Shown here in pieces: positions 33,037-42,660 of a DNA stretch of 64,000 nt. Position 1 is the stretch's first letter, and each line of letters opens with the position of its first letter. The notes below the pieces were generated by a model. The model was given only the letters and a program-made list of their open reading frames with translations. It did not search any database and was not told the DNA's origin. Both the position numbers and the translations under genes were made by a program. Origin of the DNA: an uncultured Bacteroidales bacterium (GTDB taxonomy: Bacteria; Bacteroidota; Bacteroidia; Bacteroidales; Bacteroidaceae); NCBI GenBank assembly GCA_902775975.1, contig CACYOC010000008.1:1-64000 (forward strand), given 5' to 3'.

Positions 33037-35685
33037 ATGAAGAAACTGCTATCGTTGCCACCGAATCTGGTGGACTGTTTTCACGACGTGACGGGACTGT
33101 CGCGTGACGAATATTTCTGTACCCACGACCCCATCGGCCATAAGTTAGGGTCGGGTGGGGGAACGACCTGGCTGTTGCAGCAGGCGTATGAAAGTGAAAA
33201 GGGAAAAGTGAAAAGTGAAAAGGGAACAGGGAAAAGTGAAAAAGGAAAAGTGAAAAGTGAAAAAGGAAAGGACTTTTCCCAATGGCTGGCGCAGGAGAAA
33301 CGCATCATCCTGCATGCCGGCGGACAGAGCAAGCGCCTGCCCTCCTACGCCATCAGCAGCAAGGTGCTGACGCCCATTCCCGTGTTCCGCTGGGAACGCG
33401 GACAGCAGTTGTCGCAAACGCTGCTCGACCTGCAGCTGCCGCTCTACGAGCGCATCATGCAACAAGCCCCCGATCGGCTGACAACGATGATTGTCAGTGG
33501 CGACGTCTATATCCGTGCTGCCGAGCGCTTGGGACAGATTCCCGATGCCGACGTGGTGTGCTACGGCTTGTGGCTCGACGCCTCGATAGCCAAGGACCAC
33601 GGCGTCTTCGTCAGCGACCGCCGTACACCCAACGTGCTGAAGCAGATGCTGCAGAAACCCAGCGTGGAGTGTCTCTCGGCACTGCAGAAAGATCATTACT
33701 ACTTGACGGACATCGGTATCTGGCTGCTCTCCGACAAGGCGGTGAAGCTCCTCATGAAACGCAGCCAGGCGGATGATTGCGAGCCCCCGTGCCTAAAGGA
33801 ATACGACCTGTACTCCGAGTTCGGCTGTGCCTTGGGCGAGGAACCTACCATCGACGATGCAGAGCTGAAAGAGCTCTCCGTAGCCATCGTGCCCCTGCCC
33901 GGTGGCGAGTTCTACCATTTCGGCACGTCGCGGGAGATGATCTCCTCGACGCTGGCTATCCAGAACATCGTCAACGACCAGCGCAACATCATGCACCACG
34001 ACCGCAAGCCGCATCCGAGCATCTTTGTGCAGAACGCCGAGATTACCGCCTGCAAGCTGAGCGAGCAGAACTATAACATCTGGATAGAGAACAGCTATGT
34101 GGGCGAGGGATGGACGCTGACGCACGACAACGTGGTGACGGGTGTGCCCAAGAACGACTGGAACGTGACGCTGCAGCCCGGCGAGTGTATCGACGTGGTG
34201 CCTGTGGGCGACAGCGACTACGAGGTGCGCCGCTACCATATCGACGACCGCGTGGATAGCGACGTGTTAGCCACGAAGGCCAATCTGCGCCGACTCTTTG
34301 CCCAGCGTCAGGAGCTGCGCCGCAACAACTGGACGGCGATGGCAAAGAACTGGCAGCACAGCGTGTTCTACCAGTTAGACCTGGACGACGCAGCCCGCCA
34401 GTTCAAGCAGTGGCAGTTGCCCATGCCTGCACCGCTGCCTGCCGACGCACCGCTGATGATCCGCATCCACGATGCCATGTTCCGTGACGACAGCGACAAG
34501 GCGTTCAGTCTGCTGCGCGAAGGACTGACAGAGCGTGTGCTGGCAGAACGCCAGCAGCCACGCCTCTCCGTCTATCCAGACCAGATTGTCTGGGGACGCT
34601 CGCCGGTGCGCATCGACCTCGCCGGCGGATGGACCGACACGCCGCCCTACTGTCTGATGGAAGGTGGAAGGGTGGTGAACATCGCCATAGAACTGAACGG
34701 ACAACCGCCTCTACAGGCTTACGTCAAGCCCTGCAAGCAGCCGCATATCCTCTTGCGCAGCATCGACTTGGGAGCCATGGAAGTGGTAGATACCTACGAA
34801 CAGTTGGCAGACTATAATAAGGTGGGCTCGCCCTTCAGCATCCCCAAGGCTGCCCTGGTGCTGGCAGGCTTCCATCCTAACTTCAGTGCCCAGCGCTATC
34901 CGTCGCTGCAGGCACAGTTAGAAGACTTCGGCTGTGGCATCGAAGTGACGCTGCTGTCAGCCATCCCTGCCGGTAGCGGACTGGGCACCAGCAGCATCCT
35001 CGCATCGACGGTGTTAGGAGCCGTCAGCGACTTCTGCTCCTTGGCGTGGGACAAGACCGAGATAGGTCGCCGCACGTTGGTGCTGGAACAGTTGCTGACC
35101 ACGGGTGGCGGCTGGCAAGACCAGTTCGGCGGTGTGTTAGGAGGTGTGAAACTGTTGGAAACCCCACAGGGCTTCGAGCAAGACCCGCTGGTGCGCTGGT
35201 TGCCTACCGACCTCTATACCCAGCCCGAATATCAGCCATGTCACCTCTTATATTATACAGGCATCACCCGTACCGCTAAGAAGATTCTGGGCGAAATCGT
35301 GCGCCGCATGTTCCTGAATCACGGTGGCGAGATACGACAGCTGCGCGCCATGAAGGCCCATGCCGCAGACATGTATGAGGCCATCCAGCGCCAGGACTTC
35401 CAGGAGATGGGACGTCTCATCCGCAAGACCTGGCAGCAGAACCAGCTCATCGACAGTGGCACCAATCCCGACAGCGTGCGCCGTATTACCGACCTCATCG
35501 ACGACCTCTGCTTGGGCTATAAGTTGCCGGGAGCCGGCGGTGGCGGCTATCTGTATATGGTGGCGAAAGACCCCGAGGCGGCAGCCCGCATCAAGCAGAT
35601 GCTGCACGAGCATCCGACGAATGCCAACGCACGCTTCGTGGAGATGACGCTCTCGAAGAAGGGCCTGCAGGTTTCAAGGAGTTAA
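33037..35685 (+). CDS. fkp: bifunctional L-fucokinase/L-fucose-1-P guanylyltransferase
   Basis: An 882-residue enzyme that converts external L-fucose to GDP-fucose for surface polysaccharides and glycoproteins. The N-terminal guanylyltransferase has KLGSGGGTTWLL and ILHAGGQSKRLPSYA (residues about 36-105). The C-terminal GHMP kinase has WGRSPVRIDLAGGWTDTPPY, AIPAGSGLGTSSILAS and LPGAGGGGYLYMVAKD. It is shorter than Bacteroides Fkp (about 949); the linker between the two parts is reduced. An in-frame insert of GAAAAGTGAAAAGG repeats (33190-33270) adds 27 residues of E-K-G-K-V-K-S-E type at 52-78, between two well conserved blocks of the N-terminal domain. Start at 33037, not the TTG at 33031. 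Confidence 0.95.
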   Translation: MKKLLSLPPNLVDCFHDVTGLSRDEYFCTHDPIGHKLGSGGGTTWLLQQAYESEKGKVKSEKGTGKSEKGKVKSEKGKDFSQWLAQEKRIILHAGGQSKRLPSYAISSKVLTPIPVFRWERGQQLSQTLLDLQLPLYERIMQQAPDRLTTMIVSGDVYIRAAERLGQIPDADVVCYGLWLDASIAKDHGVFVSDRRTPNVLKQMLQKPSVECLSALQKDHYYLTDIGIWLLSDKAVKLLMKRSQADDCEPPCLKEYDLYSEFGCALGEEPTIDDAELKELSVAIVPLPGGEFYHFGTSREMISSTLAIQNIVNDQRNIMHHDRKPHPSIFVQNAEITACKLSEQNYNIWIENSYVGEGWTLTHDNVVTGVPKNDWNVTLQPGECIDVVPVGDSDYEVRRYHIDDRVDSDVLATKANLRRLFAQRQELRRNNWTAMAKNWQHSVFYQLDLDDAARQFKQWQLPMPAPLPADAPLMIRIHDAMFRDDSDKAFSLLREGLTERVLAERQQPRLSVYPDQIVWGRSPVRIDLAGGWTDTPPYCLMEGGRVVNIAIELNGQPPLQAYVKPCKQPHILLRSIDLGAMEVVDTYEQLADYNKVGSPFSIPKAALVLAGFHPNFSAQRYPSLQAQLEDFGCGIEVTLLSAIPAGSGLGTSSILASTVLGAVSDFCSLAWDKTEIGRRTLVLEQLLTTGGGWQDQFGGVLGGVKLLETPQGFEQDPLVRWLPTDLYTQPEYQPCHLLYYTGITRTAKKILGEIVRRMFLNHGGEIRQLRAMKAHAADMYEAIQRQDFQEMGRLIRKTWQQNQLIDSGTNPDSVRRITDLIDDLCLGYKLPGAGGGGYLYMVAKDPEAAARIKQMLHEHPTNANARFVEMTLSKKGLQVSRS

Positions 35686-35693
35686 GTGGTTCT

Positions 35694-35732
35694 TCGAAAT
35701 ATCGAAATGTCGAAATGTCGAAATGTCGAAAT
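35694..35732. repeat. CGAAATGT tandem repeats before the GSCFA gene
   Basis: Four or five CGAAATGT units, the same as between truB and queA. Confidence 0.75.
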
Positions 35733-35740
35733 GAGTGGTT

Positions 35741-36610
35741 ATGGAGTTCAGAACCGTTGTTGACATAGCGAAGCCCGACTTCGAGATACAGCCCTGTGAG
35801 CCGGTGCTCTTCGTGGGCTCCTGCTTTGCCGACGAGATAGGGCGCCGCTTCGAGGACGAGGGGTTCCCTACCGTGATCAATCCCTACGGCACGATGTACA
35901 ATCCCGTGAGCATCCTGCACACCCTGGAACGCTACGAGGGAACGCCGAGTCTCGTGTTCCTGACGTTAGGCACCAACCACGTCTATCGGCTGAAGGAGAC
36001 CGGCGAGATTGTCGATAACTGCGAGAAACGTCCGCAGCGGCTGTTCCAGGAAGAAGAGCTGACGGTGGAGCAATGCTGCGAAGCCTTGCAGCAGTGTGTC
36101 GCGCTGTTGCAGCAGCGCAACGCCGCTGTGCGCATCGTCTTTACCGTCAGTCCCATCCGCTATCGCAAGTACGGCTACCATGAGTCGCAGCTCTCGAAAG
36201 CCACGCTGCTGCTCGCCGTTGCCCGCCTCACCTCTGCACCCTTAAACCGAGCGGGGGAACCGCTCGGCACAGGCATCCCCGTCCCCCCGTCCCCCTGTCC
36301 CCCCGTCCCCCTGTCCCCCCACTATTTCCCCGCTTACGAAATCGTGATGGACGAGTTGCGCGACTACCGCTTCTACGCCTCCGACATGCTGCACCCCTCG
36401 CAGCAGGCCGTTGATTACCTCTGGGAGCGGCTCGTGGAGCACTACTTCTCTGCCGCCGCCAAGCAATACCTTGACGAGTGGCGACCACTGAAACAAGCCT
36501 TGGCGCACCGCCCCTTCAACCCCGATTCCGAGGAATATCGTGCCTTGATGGATAAAACTTTGTTAAAAGTCGCTGAGTTACGAAAAAAATATCCTACTTT
36601 TGCAAAATAA
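35741..36610 (+). CDS. GSCFA domain protein
   Basis: A 289-residue protein with the family motif in VLFVGSCFADEIGRRFEDEGFPTVINPYGTMYNP (residues about 24-58), and TLGTNHVYRL, FTVSPIRYRKYG and ASDMLHPS later. The fold is related to SGNH-type hydrolases, so acyl ester or glycan-modifying activity is likely, but the substrate is unknown. Residues about 164-194 come from two in-frame inserts: a CCGAGCGG...CCGCTCGG palindrome (36247-36272) and a run of CCCCCGTC-type repeats (36279-36321) that encodes a Pro-rich stretch (PSPCPPVPLSP). It is co-transcribed with FKP. Confidence 0.88.
   Translation: MEFRTVVDIAKPDFEIQPCEPVLFVGSCFADEIGRRFEDEGFPTVINPYGTMYNPVSILHTLERYEGTPSLVFLTLGTNHVYRLKETGEIVDNCEKRPQRLFQEEELTVEQCCEALQQCVALLQQRNAAVRIVFTVSPIRYRKYGYHESQLSKATLLLAVARLTSAPLNRAGEPLGTGIPVPPSPCPPVPLSPHYFPAYEIVMDELRDYRFYASDMLHPSQQAVDYLWERLVEHYFSAAAKQYLDEWRPLKQALAHRPFNPDSEEYRALMDKTLLKVAELRKKYPTFAK
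36595..36602 (+). promoter_or_regulatory. -7 box of murF-alr inside the GSCFA gene end
   Basis: TACTTTTG lies over the last codons of the GSCFA gene, 26 nt before the murF-alr ATG, so that gene can be transcribed on its own. Confidence 0.55.
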
Positions 36611-36628
36611 TTTCGACACCTCTATATC

Positions 36629-39253
36629 ATGAACTATAGCATTGAGAAGATTGCCACCCTGATTGGTGCGCGCCGCATCGGAACCGTCGATGCCCAGATT
36701 AGCTGGCTGCTGACCGACAGCCGCTCGCTGTGTTTCCCTGAGGGAACACTGTTTTTTGCCTTGAAGACCGCCCGTAACGACGGTCACCGATATATCGAAG
36801 ACCTCTATCGCCGAGGCGTCCGCAACTTCGTCATCGAGCAGAATGCTCAGTCTCCCAACCCTTTGGGAGGGGACGGGGGTGGGCTCTCTCTTACCTCTTT
36901 GAGTGATGCCAACTTCCTGGTGGTATCTTCGCCATTGGCAGCCTTGCAACGACTGGCAGAGCGCCATCGTGACGAGTTCGACATTCCCATTGTAGGCATT
37001 ACCGGCTCCAATGGTAAGACGATGGTCAAGGAGTGGCTGTATCAGTTGCTGGCACCCTCGATGAACGTGGTACGCTCGCCCAAGAGCTACAACTCGCAGA
37101 TTGGCGTACCCCTCAGCGTGTGGCTGCTCAACGAACAGGCACAGGTGGGACTCTTTGAGGCTGGCATCAGTCAGCCCGACGAGATGAGCCGACTGGCAGA
37201 CATCATCCAGCCTACCATCGGTGTGCTGACCTATCTCGGTGCTGCCCATCAGGAGAACTTCCGCACCATGGAGGAGAAGTGTATGGAGAAGATGCAGCTG
37301 TTTCAGCACGCCAAGGTCATCGTCTATAACAGCGATGACGACGTCGTGTCGCGCTGTCTGCGCCGCTCAGGCTATCAGGGCGAGAAGATAGGGTGGAGTA
37401 GAGAGAACAGTCTTGCCCCCCTGTTCATAGAGAAGGTGGAGCAAACCCAAGCCTCGAACCGAGCAGCGGAACCGCTCGGCACCGTAAACCCCGCGTCCGC
37501 TCACCTCTCACCTCTCACCACTATTACATATATATATAAAGGTACGCGTGGAAAGTGCGAGTTGCCGTTCTGCGACGATGCGTCCATCGAGTGCTCGCTG
37601 GCATGTATTGCCGTCGCCCTCTACTTAGGATTGACACCCGAGCAGTTGGCAGAGCGGATGGCCAAACTCGAGCCCGTTGCCATGCGATTGGAGGTAAAGG
37701 AAGGTCAGCATGGCTGTCTGATTATCAACGACTCGTACAACTCCGACGTCAACTCGTTGGACATCGCCCTCGACTTCATGGCGCGCCGCGTGTCGTCCAA
37801 CACCCAACACCTAACACCCACCACCCTGATATTGAGCGATATCTACCAGAGTGGCATGAGCGGATATAACCTCTATCGGGAGGTCAACGGACTCTGCATG
37901 AAGCGCGGCGTCCAGCAGCTGATAGGCATCGGACCCGAAATCAGTGCACAGCGTGGTGTCTTCTCCATGCCGAGGAAGTCGTTCTTTACCTCTACCGAGG
38001 CATTCCTGGCGAGCGATGCCTTCCGCCAGCTGCACGACGAGGTGATTCTCATCAAGGGTGCCCGAGCCTTCGGTTTCGACCGCATCACCGAACTTCTGGA
38101 GCAGAAAGTCCACGAGACGATACTGGAGGTGAACCTGTCTGCCGTGGTCGATAACCTGAACTACTACCGCTCCTTCCTGAAGCCCGAGACGAAACTCGTC
38201 TGCATGGTCAAGGCCGATGCCTACGGAGCGGGAGCCGTGGAGGTGGGAAAGACACTGCAAGACCACCGTGTGGATTACCTTGCCGTGGCCGTTGCCGATG
38301 AGGGTGTCACGCTGCGCCGTAACGGTATCACGCAGAATATCATGATCATGAACCCCGAGATGACGGCGTTCAAGACCATGTTCGACTACGACTTAGAGCC
38401 CGAGGTCTATTCCTTCCGACTGATGGAGGCGCTGATACGTGCTGCCGAGAAGCAGGGCATTACCGGATGGCCCGTACATATCAAGCTCGACACGGGCATG
38501 CATCGCTTGGGTTTCGACCCTGAGCACGACATTGACGAGGTCATTGCACGACTGAAGCGGCAGAATGCCATCATTCCGCGCTCCGTGTTCTCGCACTTTG
38601 TAGGTTCCGACAGCGACGATTTCGACAACTTCTCCGCTATGCAGTTCGAGAGGTTCGACAAGGCGAGCCAGAAACTTCAGGACGCCTTCCCGCACAAGAT
38701 TCTGCGCCACATCGCCAACTCTGCCGCTATCGAGCATTTCCCCGAGCGACAGCTCGACATGTGCCGCCTGGGTCTTGGTCTTTACGGTATCGACCCCTAT
38801 CAACCCCCAGTATCCTCGAACCGAACGGGAGAACCGCTCAGCACGGTAAGTCCGTCACCCCTCCGCTGCGTGAGTACGCTGAAGACTACCATCCTGCAGC
38901 TGCGCCACGTCCCCAAGGACGAGACCGTGGGTTACAGTCGCAAGGGTGTGCTGACCCGCGACTCCGTCATTGCCGCCATTCCTATCGGCTATGCTGACGG
39001 ACTGAACCGCCACTTAGGACGTGGGGCAGCCTACTGTCTGGTGAACGGACAGAAGGCACCGTATGTCGGCAATATCTGTATGGACGTGGCGATGATCGAC
39101 GTCACCGACATCGACTGCCATGAAGGCGACAGCGTGGAGATTTTCGGCGAACACCTGCCCGTCACGGTGCTCAGCGACGTCCTCGACACTATTCCCTACG
39201 AGGTGCTGACCGCTGTCTCAGGACGCGTAAAGAAGGTGTATTTCCAAGACTGA
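36629..39253 (+). CDS. murF-alr: bifunctional MurF ligase / alanine racemase
   Basis: An 874-residue fusion known in Bacteroidota. The N-terminal MurF part adds D-Ala-D-Ala to UDP-MurNAc-tripeptide (ATP loop GITGSNGKTMVKEW, FEAGISQPDEM, INDSYNSDVNSL). The C-terminal racemase makes D-Ala; its PLP Lys lies in CMVKADAYGAGA, and the second catalytic Tyr in DETVGYSRKG. At least four in-frame repeat inserts are seen. Residues about 74-88 come from the G-rich palindrome (NPLGGDGGG). About 275-299 come from the CCGAG palindrome plus CACCTCTCAC units, about 390-397 from ACACCCAACACC units, and about 728-744 from the CCGAACGG palindrome in the racemase. All lie in expected loops. The gene should be essential. 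Confidence 0.95.
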   Translation: MNYSIEKIATLIGARRIGTVDAQISWLLTDSRSLCFPEGTLFFALKTARNDGHRYIEDLYRRGVRNFVIEQNAQSPNPLGGDGGGLSLTSLSDANFLVVSSPLAALQRLAERHRDEFDIPIVGITGSNGKTMVKEWLYQLLAPSMNVVRSPKSYNSQIGVPLSVWLLNEQAQVGLFEAGISQPDEMSRLADIIQPTIGVLTYLGAAHQENFRTMEEKCMEKMQLFQHAKVIVYNSDDDVVSRCLRRSGYQGEKIGWSRENSLAPLFIEKVEQTQASNRAAEPLGTVNPASAHLSPLTTITYIYKGTRGKCELPFCDDASIECSLACIAVALYLGLTPEQLAERMAKLEPVAMRLEVKEGQHGCLIINDSYNSDVNSLDIALDFMARRVSSNTQHLTPTTLILSDIYQSGMSGYNLYREVNGLCMKRGVQQLIGIGPEISAQRGVFSMPRKSFFTSTEAFLASDAFRQLHDEVILIKGARAFGFDRITELLEQKVHETILEVNLSAVVDNLNYYRSFLKPETKLVCMVKADAYGAGAVEVGKTLQDHRVDYLAVAVADEGVTLRRNGITQNIMIMNPEMTAFKTMFDYDLEPEVYSFRLMEALIRAAEKQGITGWPVHIKLDTGMHRLGFDPEHDIDEVIARLKRQNAIIPRSVFSHFVGSDSDDFDNFSAMQFERFDKASQKLQDAFPHKILRHIANSAAIEHFPERQLDMCRLGLGLYGIDPYQPPVSSNRTGEPLSTVSPSPLRCVSTLKTTILQLRHVPKDETVGYSRKGVLTRDSVIAAIPIGYADGLNRHLGRGAAYCLVNGQKAPYVGNICMDVAMIDVTDIDCHEGDSVEIFGEHLPVTVLSDVLDTIPYEVLTAVSGRVKKVYFQD

Positions 39254-39322
39254 ACCAGCAACGAATTTAATCGTTTACGTAAAAAATATCACTTTTCACT
39301 TTACACTTTACCCTTTTTTTCG

Positions 39323-39330
39323 TACCTTTG
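39323..39330 (+). promoter_or_regulatory. -7 box of the MFS transporter gene
   Basis: TACCTTTG, 39 nt before the ATG. Upstream lies a short CACTTTTCACTTTACACTTT repeat. Confidence 0.7.
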
Positions 39331-39369
39331 CAGACGCTGACAATACTAAAACAATAAATACACAAGAAA

Positions 39370-40890
39370 ATGAGTGCAGTACAAACCTCAAAAATGACCA
39401 ACTGGCGTTGGGTGATGTGTGCGATGCTATTCTTCGCCACCACAGTGAACTACATGGACCGTCAGGTTCTGTCTCTAACATTTAAGGAGTTTATCCAGCC
39501 CGAGTTCCACTGGACCGATAGCGACTATGGTACCATTACCGGCGTGTTCTCCATCTGCTATGCCATCTTCTGCCTCTTCGCAGGAAAGTTCGTGGACTGG
39601 ATGGGTACCAAGAAGGGTTATCTGATTGCCATCGTCGTGTGGTCGTTAGGTGCCGTTATGCATGCCGGCTGTGGATGGGTTGCCGTACATTTCGTTGATG
39701 GTGTTGCTGACACCACCATGCTTAAGGAACTCGGTGAAGCATTAGCAATCGCTGGCAGTGATGAGGCTGCTGTTGCCGCTACGTTGGCTAAGTTCAACGT
39801 TACTGCTAACACCCTGCTGGCTATCAGCAGCGTTTCTGTTTGGCTCTTCCTCGCCTGCCGCATGATTCTCGGACTTGGTGAGGCTGGTAACTTCCCCGCA
39901 GCCATCAAGGTGACGGCAGAGTACTTCCCCAAGAAGGATCGTGCCTTTGCCACCTCTATCTTCAATGCCGGTGCCTCTGTAGGTGCCCTGGCAGCTCCCG
40001 CCACCATTCCCCTGCTCGCCAAGAGCCTTGGTTGGGAAATGGCATTCATCATCATCGGTGTGCTCGGATTCTTCTGGGCAGCCATCTGGATTTTCGTCTA
40101 TGACAAGCCCGCTGAGTCGAAGCACGTCAATGAAGCCGAGCTGCTGTACGTCAACCAAGACGAGGACGACGCTGAGGCTGCCAAGACTGCCGCTGAGGAG
40201 AAGCCGATGAGCTTCGCCAAGGCCTTCACCTACAAGCAGACCTGGTCGTTCGCCTTCGGTAAGTTTATGACCGACGGTGTGTGGTGGTTCTTCCTGTTCT
40301 GGGCTCCCGCCTACTTCCAGGATCAGTTCGGCCACAAGGCCTCCGACCCCATGGGTATCGCCCTTATCTTCACCCTCTATGCCATCGTGACCGTTCTCTC
40401 GATGTTCGGTGGCTACCTGCCCAAGATTTTCGTTGAGAAGAAAGGCATGAACCCCTATGCAGGTCGTATGCTTGCCATGTTGATCTTCGCCTTCTTCCCC
40501 ATGCTGGCACTCTTTGCACAGCCTCTGGGCGACTACTTCGACAGTGCTTGGTGGCCTGCCATCATCATTGGTCTCGTAGGTGCTGGTCACCAGGCATGGT
40601 CAGCTAACATCTTCTCGACCGTTGGCGACATGTTCCCCAAGAGTGCTATTGCTACCATCACCGGTATTGGTGCCATGGCTGGTGGTTTGGGCTCGTTCCT
40701 CATCAACAAGGGCTCTGGTGTGCTGTTCACCTATGCTGAGGAGCAGGGCGCAGCCTTCACGTTCATGGGCTTCGACGGCAAGCCTGCCGGTTACATGATT
40801 GTCTTCTGCATCTGTGCCGTCGCTTACCTCATCGGCTGGAGCGTCATGAAGGCTCTCGTACCGAAGTACAAGCCCGTTGTCGTGGATTAA
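39370..40890 (+). CDS. MFS transporter, hexuronate (ExuT)-like
   Basis: A 506-residue 12-helix transporter of the anion:cation symporter branch. The N-terminal NWRWVMCAMLFFATTVNYMDRQVLSLT and GKFVDWMGTKKGYLIAIVVWSLGAVMHA are close to ExuT-type proteins, as are FLACRMILGLGEAGNFPAAIKVTAEYFPKKDRAFATSIFNAGASVGA and GVWWFFLFWAPAYFQ. The longer loop between helices 3 and 4 (VADTTMLKELGEALAIAGSDEAAVAATLAKF) is unusual. Galacturonate or glucuronate import is likely, which would suit the GH28 enzyme encoded at 16829. Single gene with promoter and terminator. Confidence 0.88.
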   Translation: MSAVQTSKMTNWRWVMCAMLFFATTVNYMDRQVLSLTFKEFIQPEFHWTDSDYGTITGVFSICYAIFCLFAGKFVDWMGTKKGYLIAIVVWSLGAVMHAGCGWVAVHFVDGVADTTMLKELGEALAIAGSDEAAVAATLAKFNVTANTLLAISSVSVWLFLACRMILGLGEAGNFPAAIKVTAEYFPKKDRAFATSIFNAGASVGALAAPATIPLLAKSLGWEMAFIIIGVLGFFWAAIWIFVYDKPAESKHVNEAELLYVNQDEDDAEAAKTAAEEKPMSFAKAFTYKQTWSFAFGKFMTDGVWWFFLFWAPAYFQDQFGHKASDPMGIALIFTLYAIVTVLSMFGGYLPKIFVEKKGMNPYAGRMLAMLIFAFFPMLALFAQPLGDYFDSAWWPAIIIGLVGAGHQAWSANIFSTVGDMFPKSAIATITGIGAMAGGLGSFLINKGSGVLFTYAEEQGAAFTFMGFDGKPAGYMIVFCICAVAYLIGWSVMKALVPKYKPVVVD

Positions 40891-40922
40891 TTCAATTCAC
40901 CCTAACAATACATCCAATGAAT

Positions 40923-40958
40923 ATCAGAGCCGGCTCTTTTAGAGTCGGCTCTGATGCT
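40923..40958. terminator. terminator between the MFS gene and asnB
   Basis: ATCAGAGCCGGCTC (40923-40936) pairs with GAGTCGGCTCTGAT (40942-40955), one mismatch. It sits between convergent stops and can serve both strands. Confidence 0.85.
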
Positions 40959-40959
40959 T

Positions 40960-42624
40960 TTAGTACGCTTGCTCGTGAACCCCTTTGACCGCTCGCCCTG
41001 AGGGGTCGTTGAGGTTTCGGAAGGCGGCGTCCCACTCGAGGGCGATGGCTGTAGAACAGGCTACGCTGGCCTCGGAGGGTACACTGCGGGCAGCTGAGTC
41101 GCTGGGGAAGTGCTCGGCGAAGATGCTACGGTAGTAGTACTCCTCCTTGTTCTTCGGCGGATTGATGGGGAAACGCTCGGCAGCATGAGCCATCTGCTCG
41201 TCGGAAACCGCTGCCGTCGTTATGGCTTTCAGGGTGTCAATCCACGAATACCCTACGCCGTCGGAGAACTGCTCTTTCTGTCGCCATGCCACCTCTTCGG
41301 GCAGCAGGTCGGCAAAAGCTTCACGGACAATCTTTTTCTCAATGGTCGTACCCGAACACATCTTCGCTTCTGGATTGGTGCGCATGGCGATGTCAAGGAA
41401 CTCCTTGTCGAGGAAAGGTACGCGACCCTCAACGCCCCATGCCGAGAGACTCTTGTTGGCACGCAGACAGTCGTAGAGGTGGAGCTTGGAGAGTTTGCGC
41501 ACGGTCTCTTCGTGGAAGTCCTTGGCAGATGGGGCTTTATGGAAATAGAGATAGCCACCGAAGATTTCGTCGGCACCTTCGCCTGAGAGCACCATTTTGA
41601 TGCCCATGGACTTGATGACGCGAGCCAATAGATACATAGGTGTTGAGGCACGGACGGTGGTGACATCGTAGGTCTCGATGTAGTAGATGACGTCGCGGAT
41701 GGCGTCCAGCCCCTCTTGGATAGTATAGTTGATTTCGTGATGGACAGTTCCGATGTGGTCTGCCACAAGTTTAGCCTTGGCGAGGTCGGGTGCACCTTTC
41801 AGACCCACGGCGAAGGAGTGCAGACGGGGCCACCAGGCTTTCGTCTTGCTGTCGTCCTCGATGCGGTGCTCTGAGAACTTCTCGGCGATGGCGGAGATGA
41901 CGCTCGAGTCGAGTCCGCCTGAGAGCAGGACGCCATAAGGAACGTCAGACATCAGCTGGCGCTTGACGGCTGCGGTGAGACCATCGCGGATAGCCTCGAC
42001 TGAGGCGGCATTGTCCTTCACGGCATCATATTGCATCCAGTCACGATGGTAGTAGCGCTTCATGCCTGGGTCGGCACTATGGTAGTAATGTCCGGGAAGG
42101 AACGGCTCGTAGCGCTCGCACTGGGCTTCAAGGGCTTTCATCTCTGAGGCGACATAGACGGTGCCGTCGCTGTCGTAACCGATGTAAAGGGGAATGACAC
42201 CGATGGGGTCGCGGGCGATGAGAAACTCATCGCGCTCCTCGTCGTAGAGCACGAAGGCAAAGATGCCGCTAAGGTCTTCGAGGAAGTCGATGCCTTTTTC
42301 GCGATAAAGCGGCAGGATGACCTCGCAGTCGGAGCCTGTCTGGAATTCGTACTGTCCGGCATAGCGGCGGCGAATCTCCTGATGATTGTAAATCTCGCCA
42401 TTGACGGCCAGTACTTGTTTACGGTCTGGCGAGAATAACGGTTGTCCTCCCGATTCAGGATCGACGATACTCAGTCGCTCATGGGCGAGGATGGCTGAGC
42501 CGCCACAGTAGATTCCACTCCAGTCTGGTCCGCGATGACGGATTTTCTGACTCATCTTCAGTGCTTTCTGACGCAATTCTTGCGTTTGCTTTTTAACATT
42601 TAAGATTGCTACAATTCCACACAT
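40960..42624 (-). CDS. asnB: asparagine synthetase (glutamine-hydrolysing)
   Basis: A 554-residue enzyme making asparagine from aspartate, ATP and glutamine. The N-terminal Cys (MCGIVAILNV) is the glutaminase nucleophile after Met removal. The synthetase domain has GVLLSGGLDSSVISAIAEK and MVLSGEGADEIFGGYLYFHKAP. It is the last gene of the leftward nitrogen run, 36 nt after the carA/carB stop. TTGATAATTGA repeats fill the gap and there is no promoter, so it is co-transcribed. Confidence 0.96.
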   Translation of the reverse strand: MCGIVAILNVKKQTQELRQKALKMSQKIRHRGPDWSGIYCGGSAILAHERLSIVDPESGGQPLFSPDRKQVLAVNGEIYNHQEIRRRYAGQYEFQTGSDCEVILPLYREKGIDFLEDLSGIFAFVLYDEERDEFLIARDPIGVIPLYIGYDSDGTVYVASEMKALEAQCERYEPFLPGHYYHSADPGMKRYYHRDWMQYDAVKDNAASVEAIRDGLTAAVKRQLMSDVPYGVLLSGGLDSSVISAIAEKFSEHRIEDDSKTKAWWPRLHSFAVGLKGAPDLAKAKLVADHIGTVHHEINYTIQEGLDAIRDVIYYIETYDVTTVRASTPMYLLARVIKSMGIKMVLSGEGADEIFGGYLYFHKAPSAKDFHEETVRKLSKLHLYDCLRANKSLSAWGVEGRVPFLDKEFLDIAMRTNPEAKMCSGTTIEKKIVREAFADLLPEEVAWRQKEQFSDGVGYSWIDTLKAITTAAVSDEQMAHAAERFPINPPKNKEEYYYRSIFAEHFPSDSAARSVPSEASVACSTAIALEWDAAFRNLNDPSGRAVKGVHEQAY

Positions 42625-42660
42625 AATGTTAATTGATAATTGATAATTGACAATTGATAA

